A DNA stretch of 64,000 nucleotides from Allofournierella massiliensis (GCF_021531255.1 NZ_JAFBIO010000002.1:1-64000); one strand, 5' to 3'. Positions 51,751-63,563 are shown, numbered from the stretch's first letter. Notes: generated by a model from the sequence alone, not told the origin. Program-made: numbers and translations.

Positions 51751-52290
51751 ATGGCACGTTTGAAAGAACAGTATATCAATGAGATTGCCCCCGCCCTCAA
51801 CAAGAAGTTCGGCTACAAGAGCGTGATGCAGATCCCCAAGCTGGATAAGGTCATCATCAACGTTGGCTGCGGCGACGCCAAGGACAACGCCAAGATCATG
51901 GACGCCATCCTGGCTGACCTGGCCACCATCACCGGCCAGAAGGCTGTGGTCTGCAAGGCCAAGAAGAGCGTGGCTAACTTCAAGCTGCGTGAAGGCATGC
52001 CCATCGGCGCCAAGGTCACCCTGCGCGGCGAGCGTATGTACGAGTTCGTGGATCGCCTGTTCAACGTGGCTCTGCCCCGTGTGCGCGACTTCCGCGGCAT
52101 CAACGGCAACGCTTTCGACGGCCGTGGCAACTACGCCTTCGGCATCAAGGAGCAGATGATCTTCCCCGAGATCGACTTCGATAAGATCGACGCCGTGCGC
52201 GGCATGGATATCTGCTTTGTCACCACCGCAAAAACCGACGAAGAGGCCAAGGAGCTGCTCAAGGCTCTGGGCGCTCCGTTCGCCAACTAA
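51751..52290 (+). CDS. rplE: 50S ribosomal protein L5
   Basis: The 179-residue L5 ([53 protein letters not shown]) binds 5S rRNA and contacts P-site tRNA. GGGAGGGTCAAAA precedes ATG 51751; an upstream in-frame start would overlap rplX. Confidence 0.97.
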   Translation: MARLKEQYINEIAPALNKKFGYKSVMQIPKLDKVIINVGCGDAKDNAKIMDAILADLATITGQKAVVCKAKKSVANFKLREGMPIGAKVTLRGERMYEFVDRLFNVALPRVRDFRGINGNAFDGRGNYAFGIKEQMIFPEIDFDKIDAVRGMDICFVTTAKTDEEAKELLKALGAPFAN

Positions 52291-52304
52291 GGGAGGGGAT
52301 CACA

Positions 52305-52490
52305 ATGGCTAAAACATCCATGAAACTCAAGCAGCAGCGTGAGCCCAAGTTCTCCACCCGCGCTTACAACCGCTGCAAGATCTGCGGTCGTCCCCACGCC
52401 TACCTGCGCAAGTACGGTGTCTGCCGTATCTGCTTCCGTGAGCTCGCCTACAAGGGTGAGATCCCCGGCGTTAAGAAGGCCAGCTGGTAA
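52305..52490 (+). CDS. rpsN: 30S ribosomal protein S14 type Z
   Basis: The 61-residue S14 has the zinc ribbon CKICG (C24, C27) and CRICF (C40, C43), the zinc-dependent type. It sits in the 30S head. GGGAGGGGATCACA precedes the ATG. Confidence 0.97.
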   Translation: MAKTSMKLKQQREPKFSTRAYNRCKICGRPHAYLRKYGVCRICFRELAYKGEIPGVKKASW

Positions 52491-52583
52491 TCTTCGCGCT
52501 TTTGGTCCGGGCGCTTTGGGCGCCCCGGGCAAAAAGCCAGTTCGCTTCACAACCCAACAATTAACCTTAAGGAGGTTAGTGGC
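52491..52583 (+). other. Intercistronic hairpin between rpsN and rpsH
   Basis: A strong GC hairpin (CCGGGCGC/GGCGCCCCGG near 52508-52528) is followed by A5, not T, so it is not a standard terminator. It may mark an internal control or processing site. Confidence 0.45.
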
Positions 52584-52982
52584 ATGCAAATCACCGATCC
52601 CATCGCGGACCTGCTCACCCGCATCCGCAACGCGAGCACTGCCAAACACCCTTCTGTGGACGTTCCTGCTTCCAACATGAAGAAGGCGATCTGCCAGATT
52701 CTGGTGGATGAGGGCTACATCAAGGGCATGCAAGTGATCGAAGACAACAAACAGGGCGTTATCCGTCTGACCCTGAAGTATATGGAAGACGGCAGCTCTG
52801 TGATCGCCGGCCTGCGCCGCGTTTCCAAACCCGGCCTGCGCATCTACACCAACTGCGAGGATATGCCCAAGGTCATGAAGGGCCTGGGCACCGCAATCAT
52901 CTCCACCTCCAAAGGCGTCATGACCGACAAGGCTGCCCGTGCTGCCAACGTCGGCGGTGAAGTCCTCGCTTTTGTGTGGTAA
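52584..52982 (+). CDS. rpsH: 30S ribosomal protein S8
   Basis: The 132-residue S8 ([39 protein letters not shown]) is the primary binder of the 16S central domain and, in E. coli, the spc-operon repressor. AAGGAGGTTAGTGGC precedes the ATG. Confidence 0.97.
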   Translation: MQITDPIADLLTRIRNASTAKHPSVDVPASNMKKAICQILVDEGYIKGMQVIEDNKQGVIRLTLKYMEDGSSVIAGLRRVSKPGLRIYTNCEDMPKVMKGLGTAIISTSKGVMTDKAARAANVGGEVLAFVW

Positions 52983-52999
52983 GAAAGGGGCAATAGACA

Positions 53000-53554
53000 A
53001 TGTCGAGAATTGGAAGAAAACCCATCGTCATTCCTGCGGGCGTTGAGGTTAAGGTCAATGAGACCGAGCACACTGTGTCCGTGAAGGGCCCCAAGGGCAG
53101 CCTGCATTCCAACTATCATCCCCTCATGACCGTGAAGGTCGAGGGCAATGAAGTTCTGGTTACCCGCCCCAATGACGAGAAGGAGGCTCGCAGCCTCCAT
53201 GGACTGACCCGCAGCAACATCGCCAACATGGTCACCGGCGTGGTGGACGGCTTCTCCAAGGCTCTGGAGATTCAGGGCGTTGGCTACCGTGCCGCCAAGC
53301 AAGGCAAGAAAGTCACTCTGACCCTGGGCTTCTCTCATCCTGTCATCATCGAAGAGAACGATGACATCCAGATCGATGTGCCCGACGCCAACAACCTGGT
53401 GATCCGCGGCATCGACAAGCAGAAGGTTGGCCAGTTCGCCGCCGAAGTTCGCGAGAAGCGTCCTCCCGAGCCTTACAAGGGCAAGGGCATCCGCTATAAG
53501 GGCGAGTATGTGATCCACAAAGAAGGCAAGGCCGGTAAGGGCAAGGCCAAATAA
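53000..53554 (+). CDS. rplF: 50S ribosomal protein L6
   Basis: The 184-residue L6 (SRIGRKPIVIPAGVEV, RPPEPYKGKGIRYKGEYV) lies near the factor-binding site of 23S rRNA. GAAAGGGGCAATAGACA precedes the ATG. Confidence 0.97.
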   Translation: MSRIGRKPIVIPAGVEVKVNETEHTVSVKGPKGSLHSNYHPLMTVKVEGNEVLVTRPNDEKEARSLHGLTRSNIANMVTGVVDGFSKALEIQGVGYRAAKQGKKVTLTLGFSHPVIIEENDDIQIDVPDANNLVIRGIDKQKVGQFAAEVREKRPPEPYKGKGIRYKGEYVIHKEGKAGKGKAK

Positions 53555-53572
53555 GGTAAGGAGTGAAAGACA

Positions 53573-53932
53573 ATGGTTAATAAGCCTGACAAGAACGAAG
53601 CTCGTCTTCGTCGTCACCGCAGAGTTCGCGGTAAGATCAGCGGCACCGCTGAACGTCCCCGTCTCGATGTGTTCCGCTCCGCCAAGCATATCTACGCCCA
53701 GATCATCGACGATGTGGCCGGCGTGACGCTGGTCAGCGCGTCCAGCATGGACAAGGACTTTGAGGGTGCGGGCGGCAACATTGAGGCTGCCACCCAGGTG
53801 GGTAAGAAGATCGCCGAGAAGGCTCTGGCCAAGGGCATCAGCGAGGTCGTGTTCGACCGCGGCGGTTTCGTATATCATGGCCGCGTGAAAGCTGTGGCCG
53901 AGGGCGCCCGTGAGGGCGGCCTGAAGCTGTAA
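53573..53932 (+). CDS. rplR: 50S ribosomal protein L18
   Basis: The 119-residue L18 ([39 protein letters not shown]) binds 5S rRNA with L5. GGTAAGGAGTGAAAGACA precedes the ATG. Confidence 0.97.
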   Translation: MVNKPDKNEARLRRHRRVRGKISGTAERPRLDVFRSAKHIYAQIIDDVAGVTLVSASSMDKDFEGAGGNIEAATQVGKKIAEKALAKGISEVVFDRGGFVYHGRVKAVAEGAREGGLKL

Positions 53933-53945
53933 GGAGGAGGATACC

Positions 53946-54449
53946 ATGGAAAGAAGAAATCGTGAAGTTGACGACGGCATGCTGGAAAAGGTTGTCGCCA
54001 TCAACCGCGTATCCAAAACCGTAAAAGGCGGCCGCGTGATGAAGTTCAGCGCTCTGGTTGTCGTGGGCGACGGCAAGGGCACCATCGGCTTCGGCCTGGG
54101 CAAGGCCGGCGAGGTTCCCGAGGCCATCCGCAAGGGCATCGAGGCTGCTAAGAAGAACATGCACAAGATCGCCCTGAAGGGCACCACCATCCCCCACGAG
54201 ACCGTGGGCATCTACGGCGCTGGCCGCGTGCTGATGAAGCCCGCCGCCCCCGGTACCGGCGTTATCGCCGGCGGCCCCGTGCGTGCCGTTCTGGAAGTTG
54301 CCGGCATCAAGGACATCCGTACCAAGAGCCTGCGTTCCAACAACCCCTGCAACGTCGTTACCGCCACCTTCCAGGGTCTGTGCGGCCTGACCACTGCAGA
54401 ACAGGTCGCTGCCAAGCGCGGCAAGACCGTCAAAGAGATTTTAGGTTAA
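53946..54449 (+). CDS. rpsE: 30S ribosomal protein S5
   Basis: The 167-residue S5 ([40 protein letters not shown]) takes part in decoding fidelity and mRNA unwinding with S3 and S4. GGAGGAGGATACC precedes the ATG. Confidence 0.97.
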   Translation: MERRNREVDDGMLEKVVAINRVSKTVKGGRVMKFSALVVVGDGKGTIGFGLGKAGEVPEAIRKGIEAAKKNMHKIALKGTTIPHETVGIYGAGRVLMKPAAPGTGVIAGGPVRAVLEVAGIKDIRTKSLRSNNPCNVVTATFQGLCGLTTAEQVAAKRGKTVKEILG

Positions 54450-54463
54450 GGAGGCAGTGAATC

Positions 54464-54649
54464 ATGGCTGAGAAAAAGCTGACCATCAAACTGGCACGCC
54501 GCCTGTTTGGCCGCAGCGAGAAGCAGATCGCTACCGCCAATAGTCTGGGCCTGAAGAAGATCGGTGACACCACCGTTCAGCCCGACAACGACGCAACCCG
54601 GGGCAAGATCGCCAAGATCTCGCACCTGGTGGTCGTGACCGAAGCATAA
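54464..54649 (+). CDS. rpmD: 50S ribosomal protein L30
   Basis: The 61-residue L30 (LTIKLARRLFGRSEKQIATA, DNDATRGKIAKISHLVVV) is a small 23S-binding protein absent in some lineages. AAGGAGGCAGTGAATC precedes the ATG. Confidence 0.96.
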   Translation: MAEKKLTIKLARRLFGRSEKQIATANSLGLKKIGDTTVQPDNDATRGKIAKISHLVVVTEA

Positions 54650-54669
54650 CGGCAAGGAGGTGTGATCAA

Positions 54670-55107
54670 TTGAAGCTTCATGAACTGAAGGCGTCCAAGG
54701 GCGCTAATACCCCTGCAACCCGTAAAGGCCGCGGCCACGGCTCCGGCAACGGCAAGACCGCCGGCTTCGGCCACAAGGGCCAGAAAGCCCGCTCCGGCGT
54801 GAAGAAGGCTGGTTTCGAGGGCGGTCAGATGCCTCTGGCCCGCCGCCTGCCCAAGCGCGGTTTCAACAATATTTTTGCTACCGAGTATGCTACCATTAAG
54901 GTGAGTGACCTGGAGAAGTTCGAGGCCGGCAGCGTGGTGGACGTTCAGTCTCTGCTGGACAAGGGCATCATCAAGAAGTCCCTGGACGGCGTTAAGGTCC
55001 TGGGCAACGGCGAGCTCACCAAGGCTCTCACCGTTAAACTCACCGCCTACACTGCTTCTGCCAAGGAAAAGATTGAAAAGGCAGGCGGAAAGGCCGAGGT
55101 GATCTGA
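54670..55107 (+). CDS. rplO: 50S ribosomal protein L15
   Basis: The 145-residue L15 (KLHELKASKGANTPATRKGR, GFEGGQMPLARRLPKRGF) is a late 23S assembly protein. The start is TTG 54670, supported by AAGGAGGTGTGATCAA upstream. Confidence 0.96.
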   Translation: MKLHELKASKGANTPATRKGRGHGSGNGKTAGFGHKGQKARSGVKKAGFEGGQMPLARRLPKRGFNNIFATEYATIKVSDLEKFEAGSVVDVQSLLDKGIIKKSLDGVKVLGNGELTKALTVKLTAYTASAKEKIEKAGGKAEVI

Positions 55108-55108
55108 G

Positions 55109-56407
<1,299 letters not shown>

Positions 56408-56431
56408 CAAGGAGAAAGGGGACGAGTCCTT

Positions 56432-57070
56432 ATGAACCTGATTCTGTTGGGCGCGCCTGGCGCCGGCAAAGGCACCCAGGCCGAGATCATCTGTGACAAG
56501 CTGCAGATCCCTGCGATCAGCACGGGCAACATCATCCGGGCCGCCGTCAAGGAAGGCACCGAGATGGGGTGTAAGGCAAAAAGCTACATCGAATCCGGAG
56601 CATTGGTCCCCGATGCCGTGATCATCGGCATCATCAAGGAGCGCCTGGCTGCCGACGACTGCAAGAACGGCTTTATCCTGGACGGCGTGCCCCGCACGGT
56701 GGCCCAGGCCGAAGCCCTGGAGCAGATGGGTGTGCGCATCGATAAGGTGCTGGACATCGAGGTGGCCGACGAAAATATCATTCGCCGTATGAGCGGCCGG
56801 CGCGTCTGCGCAAGCTGCGGCGCCAGCTATCATACCGCTTTCAAGCCCAGTGCGAAGCCGGGCGTCTGCGATCGCTGCGGCGGCAGCCTCATCGTCCGCA
56901 AGGACGACGAGCCCGCCACCGTGGTGGAGCGGCTGAAGGTTTACCACGAGCAGACCGAGCCCCTGGTGGAGTTCTACCGCCAGAGAGGCAAGCTGGTTGT
57001 GATCCAGGGCCAGGATGGGATCGAAGAGACCAACGCCCAGATCATGAAGGCATTGGAGGCAAAAGAGTGA
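56432..57070 (+). CDS. adk: Adenylate kinase
   Basis: The 212-residue long-form kinase has the P-loop GAPGAGKGTQ, the LDGVPRT AMP site and a zinc-binding LID (CASCG and CDRCG). It balances ATP, ADP and AMP. AAGGAGAAAGGGG precedes ATG 56432. Its stop overlaps the map GTG start by 4 bases. Confidence 0.97.
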   Translation: MNLILLGAPGAGKGTQAEIICDKLQIPAISTGNIIRAAVKEGTEMGCKAKSYIESGALVPDAVIIGIIKERLAADDCKNGFILDGVPRTVAQAEALEQMGVRIDKVLDIEVADENIIRRMSGRRVCASCGASYHTAFKPSAKPGVCDRCGGSLIVRKDDEPATVVERLKVYHEQTEPLVEFYRQRGKLVVIQGQDGIEETNAQIMKALEAKE

Positions 57071-57840
57071 TCCAACTGAAAAACGCTTCCGAACTTGAGA
57101 AGATGCGCCGCGCTTGTGCCATCAGTGCGGCCGCTCTCAAGGCGGGGGGCGAAGCGATCGAAGCAGGTATCACTACCTGGGAGATTGACAAAATCATTTA
57201 TGACTTTATCGTCAAGCATGGGGCACGCCCCAACTTCAAGGGACTGTATGGCTTCCCCGGCACTGCCTGCATCAGCGTGAACGACACGGTGATCCACGGC
57301 ATCCCCAGCCATGGGATCGTTATTCGCCCCGGCGATATCGTCAGCATCGACACAGGCGCTGCCATCGATGGCTTCAACGGCGACAATGCCTGCACTTTCG
57401 GGTGCGGCAAGGTGGACCTGGAAGCCCAGCGGCTGATGGATGTCACCAAGCAGGCCCTGCATCTGGGAATCGCCCAGGCTGTGGCAGGCAACCGGGTGGG
57501 GGACATCGGCCATGCGGTGCAGAGCTATGTGGAGGAAAACGGTTTCTCGGTTGTCCGCAGTTTTGTGGGCCATGGGGTAGGCAAGGAACTTCACGAAGAT
57601 CCTGAGGTGCCCAATTACGGCCATGCCGGTCACGGCGTTCGGCTGGTGAATGGGATGACCATTGCCATTGAACCCATGGTAAACCAGAAACACCATTCCG
57701 TAAAAACCTTATCCGACGGCTGGACGGTAAAGACCTGCGACGGCGGCCTGGCAGCTCATTTCGAGCATACCGTGGCCATCACGCCGAAAGGTCCGGAGAT
57801 CCTGACACGAGGCTGGGAGGACGCCGGATGGACTTTGTAA
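57067..57840 (+). CDS. map: Methionine aminopeptidase type I
   Basis: The 257-residue enzyme has the two-metal site residues in SIDTGA, NACTFG, SFVGHGVGKELHEDP, AIEPM and HFEHTV. It removes N-terminal methionine from nascent proteins. The start is GTG 57067 in the adk stop. It overlaps the following KOW gene by 13 bases. Confidence 0.96.
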   Translation: MIQLKNASELEKMRRACAISAAALKAGGEAIEAGITTWEIDKIIYDFIVKHGARPNFKGLYGFPGTACISVNDTVIHGIPSHGIVIRPGDIVSIDTGAAIDGFNGDNACTFGCGKVDLEAQRLMDVTKQALHLGIAQAVAGNRVGDIGHAVQSYVEENGFSVVRSFVGHGVGKELHEDPEVPNYGHAGHGVRLVNGMTIAIEPMVNQKHHSVKTLSDGWTVKTCDGGLAAHFEHTVAITPKGPEILTRGWEDAGWTL

Positions 57841-58082
57841 GAGGCCGGCTGGTCCGTTCCAAGGCCGGACGGGACAAGACGCGTACCTTTGCGGTATTGG
57901 CTGTGGAAGGCCAGATGCTTCTTCTGGCAGACGGACGCCTGCGTACTCTTTGCCGCCCCAAGCGGAAAAAGAATAAGCATGTGGCCCCCACTGCCGCTGT
58001 CCTGCGGCAGGAAGACCTGGCCAGCGACGAAGCGCTCAGCAAGGCGATCGCGGCATTCGAAACCCAGACCCGATCTGAATGA
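57828..58082 (+). CDS. KOW-domain RNA-binding protein
   Basis: The 84-residue protein begins with a KOW/L14e-like domain ([31 protein letters not shown]). In Firmicutes it lies between map and infA and is thought to bind rRNA or the ribosome; its role is not known. ATG 57828 overlaps the map 3' end. Confidence 0.85.
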   Translation: MDFVRGRLVRSKAGRDKTRTFAVLAVEGQMLLLADGRLRTLCRPKRKKNKHVAPTAAVLRQEDLASDEALSKAIAAFETQTRSE

Positions 58083-58095
58083 GGAGGGTAAAAGC

Positions 58096-58332
58096 TTGTC
58101 TAAAGAAGACGTCATCGAAGTGGAAGGCATTGTGCGCGAGGCAATGCCCAACGCCATCTTCAAAGTCGAGCTGATGACCGGCGAGGGGAAACCCAACGGT
58201 CACACAGTTCTCGCTCACATCTCCGGCAAACTGCGGACCAACTTTATCCGTATCCTGCCCGGTGATAAAGTCACTATGGAAATGTCGCCCTACGATCTTA
58301 CCAAGGGGCGCATCACCTGGCGCTCGAAATAA
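58096..58332 (+). CDS. infA: Translation initiation factor IF-1 with a short insertion
   Basis: This 78-residue IF-1 has the core ([55 protein letters not shown]). It is six residues longer than the usual 72 because of an inserted TGEGKP before [10 protein letters not shown]-1 blocks the A site during initiation. The start is TTG 58096 with GAGGAGGGTAAAAGC upstream. Confidence 0.95.
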   Translation: MSKEDVIEVEGIVREAMPNAIFKVELMTGEGKPNGHTVLAHISGKLRTNFIRILPGDKVTMEMSPYDLTKGRITWRSK

Positions 58333-58362
58333 AGCGCCGAGCTAAGAAGGAGGTTCAGCATC

Positions 58363-58476
58363 ATGAAGGTCAAGCCTTCCGTGAAACCCATCTGCGAAAA
58401 ATGCAAGGTCATCAAGCGCAAAGGCCGCGTGATGGTCATTTGCGAAAACCCCAAACACAAGCAGCGCCAGGGCTAA
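58363..58476 (+). CDS. rpmJ: 50S ribosomal protein L36 (zinc type)
   Basis: This 37-residue L36 ([20 protein letters not shown]) keeps the zinc ligands C11, C14, C27 and H32. AAGGAGGTTCAGCATC precedes ATG 58363. Its size keeps it out of simple gene scans, but position and pattern are standard. Confidence 0.97.
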   Translation: MKVKPSVKPICEKCKVIKRKGRVMVICENPKHKQRQG

Positions 58477-58557
58477 TGCCTGGACTTGGGGGCCAAGTGC
58501 GTAGATTCCCGGCGCAGGCCCCGACACGGACATGGGATGATTTTATGGAGGTGCTTT

Positions 58558-58929
58558 ATGGCACGTATTGCTGGTGTTGATCTGCCCCGTGAGAAGCGGA
58601 TCGAAATTGGCCTGACCTACATCTTTGGTATCGGACGCAGCACTGCGGACGAGATCCTGGCTGGAACCGGAATCAACCCCGATACCCGCGTGAAAGATCT
58701 GACCGCCGACGAAGAGGCGAAGATCCGCGATTATATCGACAAGAACAACATCCTGGTGGAAGGCGATCTGCGCCGTGACGTTGCCCTGAACATCAAGCGT
58801 CTGATTGAGGTTCAGTGCTACCGCGGCACCCGTCATCGCAAGGGCCTGCCCTGCCGTGGCCAGCGCACCAAGACCAATGCCCGTACCCGCAAAGGTCCCA
58901 AGCGCACTGTAGCCAATAAGAAGAAATAA
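58558..58929 (+). CDS. rpsM: 30S ribosomal protein S13
   Basis: The 123-residue S13 ([40 protein letters not shown]) contacts P-site tRNA and bridge B1. TGGAGGTGCTTT precedes ATG 58558; a longer reading upstream lacks a ribosome site. Confidence 0.97.
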   Translation: MARIAGVDLPREKRIEIGLTYIFGIGRSTADEILAGTGINPDTRVKDLTADEEAKIRDYIDKNNILVEGDLRRDVALNIKRLIEVQCYRGTRHRKGLPCRGQRTKTNARTRKGPKRTVANKKK

Positions 58930-58941
58930 GGAGGAACAGAA

Positions 58942-59355
58942 ATGGCAACGAACAATAAAGCAGCCGGCAAGAAGTCTGCCGTTCGCACCAAAAAGCGCGA
59001 GCGTAAAAATATCGCCAACGGCGCTGCCCATATCCAGAGTACGTTCAACAACACCATTGTTACGATCTCCGATCTGCAGGGCAACACTGTATCCTGGGCC
59101 AGCTCCGGCGGCCTGAATTTCCGCGGCTCCCGCAAGAGCACTCCCTTCGCGGCCCAGTCTGCCGCCGAGACCGCTGCCAAGGCGGCCATGGAGCATGGCA
59201 TGAAGACCGTTGAGGTTTACGTGAAGGGCCCCGGCGCCGGCCGTGAAGCCGCCATCCGGGCTCTGCAGGCCACCGGCCTGGAGGTAACCATGATCAAGGA
59301 CGTTACCCCTGTGCCCCACAATGGTTGCCGTCCCCCGAAGCGGCGCCGTATTTGA
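58942..59355 (+). CDS. rpsK: 30S ribosomal protein S11
   Basis: The 137-residue S11 ([53 protein letters not shown]) forms the platform of the 30S near the E site. GGAGGAACAGAA precedes the ATG. Confidence 0.98.
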   Translation: MATNNKAAGKKSAVRTKKRERKNIANGAAHIQSTFNNTIVTISDLQGNTVSWASSGGLNFRGSRKSTPFAAQSAAETAAKAAMEHGMKTVEVYVKGPGAGREAAIRALQATGLEVTMIKDVTPVPHNGCRPPKRRRI

Positions 59356-59375
59356 TGCAAGGAGGAATTTGAATT

Positions 59376-59981
59376 ATGGCAAAAAACATGCAGCCCATCG
59401 CAAAGCGTTGCAAGGCTCTGGGCATTTCTCCTGCAGTCATGGGCTATTCCAAGAAGACCACTACCCGCAACTCCAACGGCAACAACTTCCGCAAGAAGCA
59501 GTCTGAGTACGCTACCCAGCTGAAGGAAAAGCAGAAGCTGAAGTTCATCTACGGCGTGCTGGAGAAGCAGTTCCTGAACTACTTCATCGAGGCTGAGCGC
59601 CGCCCCGGCATGACCGGTGAGAACCTGCTGCAGATGCTGGAGTGCCGCCTGGATAACGTGGTGTTCCGTCTGGGCTTTGCTTCTACCCGTCGTGACGCCC
59701 GTCAGCTGGTGACCCACGCCCACTTCACCGTCAACGGCAAGAAGGTGAACATTCCTTCCTACCTGGTGAAGGCCGGCGATGTGGTGGAAGTGCGCGCTTC
59801 CAGCCGCTCCTCCGCCAAGTTTGCCAAGCTCACCGGCCCCGAAGCTCCTGTTGTCACCCTGCCCTCCTGGCTGAGCCGTGAGGCTAACACCCTGAAAGGC
59901 GTTGTGGAACGCCTGCCCGAGCGCAGCGATATCGACTACGAAGTGTCCGAGCACCTCATCGTCGAGTTGTACTCCAAGTAA
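59376..59981 (+). CDS. rpsD: 30S ribosomal protein S4
   Basis: The 201-residue S4 has the S4 RNA-binding domain ([40 protein letters not shown]). It starts 16S assembly and, in other bacteria, represses the alpha operon. The N-terminus has a single cysteine, so it is the zinc-free form. AAGGAGGAATTTGAATT precedes the ATG. Confidence 0.97.
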   Translation: MAKNMQPIAKRCKALGISPAVMGYSKKTTTRNSNGNNFRKKQSEYATQLKEKQKLKFIYGVLEKQFLNYFIEAERRPGMTGENLLQMLECRLDNVVFRLGFASTRRDARQLVTHAHFTVNGKKVNIPSYLVKAGDVVEVRASSRSSAKFAKLTGPEAPVVTLPSWLSREANTLKGVVERLPERSDIDYEVSEHLIVELYSK

Positions 59982-60056
59982 TCGCTCTGAACGTAGGGAA
60001 CGCGAACACACTGGCCGGCTGTTCCACACAGCCGGCCCACTTAGGAGGGTGTTTTT

Positions 60057-61013
60057 ATGATGGAGATTGAACGGCCCAAAATTGATACTGCCTCCCTCAG
60101 CCCGGACGGCCGCTATGGCAAATTCGTCGTAGAGCCTCTTGAGCGGGGATTTGGTACCACTTTGGGCAACAGCTTACGGCGTGTACTGCTCTCATCGCTT
60201 CCCGGTGTTGCTGTTACCAGCGTGAAGATCGACGGCGTTGTCCATGAGTTCTCCACCATCCCTGGCGTCAAGGAAGACGTCACCGAGATCGTGCTGAACC
60301 TGAAGGGCATCGAGGCCAGGCTCTTTACCGACGGCCCCGCCACTGTGCGGATTGAGGCTGAAGGCGAGGGCGAAGTGACCGCCGGCAGCATCAAGCAGAG
60401 CGATGAAATCGAGATCCTGAATCCCGAATGGCATATCGCCACCCTGGCCGAGGGCGCCAAACTCGTGATGGAGCTGACCTTTGACAAGGGCCGCGGCTAT
60501 GTGCCCGCAGAGCGCAACAAGCAGGCTGTTCTGGAGAAGAATGACATCAACACTCTTCCCGTTGACAGCATTTATACCCCCGTTTTGAAGGTGAACTACG
60601 CTGTTGATAACACCCGCGTGGGCCAGATCACCGACTACGACAAGCTGACCGTTGAGGTTTGGACCGACGGCACCATCAGTGCCCAGGAGGCTGTCAGCCT
60701 GGCTGCCCGCATCCTGACCGAGCATCTGAACCTGTTTGCCAACCTGTCTGAGGAGACCATGGGCACCGAGATCATGGTGGAGAAGGACGACAAGGGCAAG
60801 GAAAAGGCTCTGGAGATGACCATCGAAGAGCTGGATCTGTCCGTGCGTTCCTTCAACTGCCTCAAGCGCGCCGGTATCAACACGGTGGAAGACCTGATCA
60901 ACAAGTCCGAGGATGAGATGATGAAAGTCCGCAACCTCGGCCGCAAGAGCCTGGAAGAGGTCATGGCGAAGCTGGATTCTCTGGGCTTTACGCTTACGAA
61001 AGACGACGAGTAA
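60057..61013 (+). CDS. rpoA: RNA polymerase alpha subunit
   Basis: This 318-residue alpha has the assembly NTD ([20 protein letters not shown], about residues 1-230) and the DNA-binding CTD ([20 protein letters not shown]). It scaffolds RNA polymerase and binds upstream promoter elements. ATG 60057 (followed by a second ATG) has TTAGGAGGGTGTTTTT upstream. Confidence 0.98.
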   Translation: MMEIERPKIDTASLSPDGRYGKFVVEPLERGFGTTLGNSLRRVLLSSLPGVAVTSVKIDGVVHEFSTIPGVKEDVTEIVLNLKGIEARLFTDGPATVRIEAEGEGEVTAGSIKQSDEIEILNPEWHIATLAEGAKLVMELTFDKGRGYVPAERNKQAVLEKNDINTLPVDSIYTPVLKVNYAVDNTRVGQITDYDKLTVEVWTDGTISAQEAVSLAARILTEHLNLFANLSEETMGTEIMVEKDDKGKEKALEMTIEELDLSVRSFNCLKRAGINTVEDLINKSEDEMMKVRNLGRKSLEEVMAKLDSLGFTLTKDDE

Positions 61014-61036
61014 TTACTGCAAAGGAGTGAAACGGG

Positions 61037-61369
61037 ATGAGAAAGCTTGGCAGAACCAGCGACAGCCGCAATGCGATGCTGCGTGCCATGGTCACTTATC
61101 TGTTTGAAAACGGCAAGATCGAAACTACCGTTACCCGTGCCAAGGAAGTTCGTTCCATGGCCGAGAAAATGGTGACTCTGGGCAAGGAAGAAGACCTGCA
61201 TTCCAAGCGCCAGGTGTTCGCCTACATCACCAAGGAAACCGTGGCCAAGAAGGTCATCGATGAGATCGGCCCCAAGTATGCCGACCGCAACGGCGGCTAC
61301 ACCCGCATCATCCGCACCGGCGCCCGCCGTGGCGATGCTGCTGAGATGGCCATCATCGAACTGGTGTAA
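61037..61369 (+). CDS. rplQ: 50S ribosomal protein L17
   Basis: The 110-residue L17 ([39 protein letters not shown]) lies near the tunnel exit. It closes the operon before a strong terminator; the ECF transporter genes that often follow in Firmicutes are absent here. Confidence 0.97.
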   Translation: MRKLGRTSDSRNAMLRAMVTYLFENGKIETTVTRAKEVRSMAEKMVTLGKEEDLHSKRQVFAYITKETVAKKVIDEIGPKYADRNGGYTRIIRTGARRGDAAEMAIIELV

Positions 61370-61404
61370 GGCGCTTCGCCCTCACGGGGCATCCAAAGCA
61401 AAAG

Positions 61405-61439
61405 AAAAGGCCGGACGGCTTTGCCGTCCGGCCTTTTTT
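61405..61439 (+). terminator. Terminator of the ribosomal operon
   Basis: AAAAGGCCGGACGGC and GCCGTCCGGCCTTTT form a perfect stem with a TTT loop and T6; it also faces the convergent anti-sigma-like gene. Confidence 0.93.
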
Positions 61440-61451
61440 GCGTTTGGGGGA

Positions 61452-63019
61452 TCACTCCGCCCGTCTGCATACATCCAGATAGTAATATTCCTGACCGAGG
61501 TCCAGGTTGACCTCTTCCACCCCGTTTTCCGGGTCAAAGCCATAGTTCTGGGCCCCGATCTCAATCCATTCCCCGCCCAGAAGGGTGGCGCTGAGGGAAG
61601 TGAAGGAGAGGGAAGAACCCAGCCGGGTGACCATGTCGTACCGCTCATAGCTGCTGCCGCCAGTGCCGGGATAGTTAAAGCTGGGCTGCTTGGTGAAGTT
61701 CAGCTGCACCGGCAGGCTGCCTCCGGCCGGGATCTCCGCCTGGCCCCGGAGATAGAAGATCCGGTCAGCGGACAGGGTGTCGCTGAAGATATCTTCCAGC
61801 CAACCGGTCTCATAGCGGCCGTACACCTCATCGGAGAGCATCCCGCGCCCTCATACAGCAGCCGGCAGGCGGAGGAGAGAATCTGTTCCTCGCTTACCAG
61901 AGAAAGGGCATCCGAATCAGAGCCGAAAGCACCGTATAAGGCCAGATAATCCCTGAACGCTTCCCTCAGCACCTGATCCAGGGGCTGGGTGGTACGGGTG
62001 ACGTTGGCGGTCACCGTGACGGGGGAATCGGGTTCCTGACCCGCCCGGCTGCCGGTGAGGGTGTAGTCTTTTACGTCCTCGCCCATCAAAATCAGCAGGA
62101 AGGGGGAATCATAGCGGGACTCGCTCTCCTCCGGGATGGAAAAACCGATGCCCAGATGTCCGGTTTCCTCGTTCCAATCCATGAAGTGGAAGCCGTAAGA
62201 GAGAACCCGGGTTTTGGCCGGGTCAATGTCCAGCTCCACACAGAGGGAGGGATTTTCCTCACTGGTGGAGGCGGCGTCCTCAAAGCGATAGACCGTGACG
62301 GTCTCCTGAGACAGGGGGAAGGCGCCGCTCAGGGCGTCGGCCTGATAGAGCCCGTCCTCCAGAAGGGTTTTGTAGTCCTGCCAGCTGGTGGCCGGCTGAA
62401 GGTTCAGCTTTTCCCCGCTCTCCTCGTCACCCCATGCCCCGGTATAGCTGTGGGAGGATGCCCCCACCAAAAGTTCGCTCTCAAGGACCTGGCCCCCCGC
62501 AGACAGCTCCGGCAGGGCCTGGGAAGGGCTGATATAGCTGGCCACAAAGGGGTAGAGGAGGATGAAGGTCTGGTCCTGATCGGTGGGGTTGGAGAGCTGG
62601 TAGGCATCGGTGACCTGAAGCTCGTTGCTCCAGACCGTGTGCTCTTTTTGGGTTCCGTCAGCGGCGGTATAGGATTCGGATCGGGGCGCATAGGCGGAAA
62701 AATCGTAGGTAAGGCTCCGCCGGGCTTCCAGGCTCCCCACATCCTCCTCCACCGTGAGGGGGAAGACCGGCCCGGCGTAGGAGAGAAAGACAGCATCGGC
62801 CGCGGATTCGGGCTCACTGCCTCCCGTTCCGGAAGAGGCGTCCCCCATGTGGGGCAGCAGCCGCAGACTCAGAGCACCCAAGCCCGCGCAGAGGGCCAGG
62901 CAGGCGGCCAGGGTACCCCATTTCCGGGCTGCGGGGCGGCGCCGGGGCGGCTGCAGGGCGCCGGCAAGGTGTTCGTCACTTACCAGTTACAGCATCTTGT
63001 CCACATCTTCTCTTCTCAT
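61452..63019 (-). pseudogene. Membrane-anchored partner of the second ECF sigma, broken
   Basis: ATG 63019 overlaps the sigma stop (ATGA) and starts MRREDVDKML, then meets TAA at 62987-62989. The same frame then gives a helix (LAACLALCAGLGALSLRLL) and a large extracytoplasmic domain to about residue 390, leaves frame at the ccc of 61842-61844, and continues in another frame (LSDEVYGRYETGWLEDIFSD) to the stop at 61452. It is 522 codons plus two bases long, as expected for one lost base. It resembles the sigma-linked membrane proteins of Clostridia. Nonsense plus frameshift make it a likely pseudogene. Confidence 0.78.
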
Positions 63020-63563
63020 ACCGAAACGCCTCCTTTGCGCAGGTGGTCCCGCAGCTGGGCCCGGGCCCGGAAGAGCAGGGAAGTGACCCGGCTCTCGGAA
63101 CAGCCGTACCGGGCCGCGATCTGCCGGATGGAATCAAAGCACCAGTACCGGCGCAGGAAGATATCCCGCTGCTCGGCAGGCAGGCCGTCCAGAAAGCTGT
63201 TGATCAGCTCCTCCAACACCATCTCTTCCACCGGGTTCTCGTTGAGGGAAAGGCTGTTGTAGAGTTCTTCCAGGGAAACCAGACATTCCGGGTTCCGCTT
63301 TTCCGCTCGGTTGTAGTCGTACCGGTTCAGGGAGATGTTCCGGGTGAGCCGGCAGAGAAAGGCCCGCAGCAGACTGGGGCGATGGGGCGGCATGGAATTC
63401 CAGGCCCCAGATAGGTGTCGTTCACGCATTCCTCCGCATCCCTTCGGCTTTTCAGGATGTTCAGGGAAAGGCTGTGGAGCAGCCTGCCGTATTTGATCTG
63501 TGTTTCCCGGATGGCGGTTTCAGAGCGGTCCCAGTACAGGGCTACGATCTTCTCGTCCTCCAT
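63016..63563 (-). pseudogene. Second ECF-type sigma factor, frameshifted
   Basis: ATG 63563 (AAGGAGGAATCGCC upstream) gives region 2 (LHSLSLNILKSRRDAEECVN, DTYL), then leaves frame at the cccc of 63405-63408. The other frame continues GAWNSMPPHRPSLLRAFLC and region 4 (CFDSIRQIAARYGCSESRVT) to the stop at 63016. One lost G in a run of four fits. Without repair the product would lack region 4 and could not recognise a -35 box. Confidence 0.8.
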
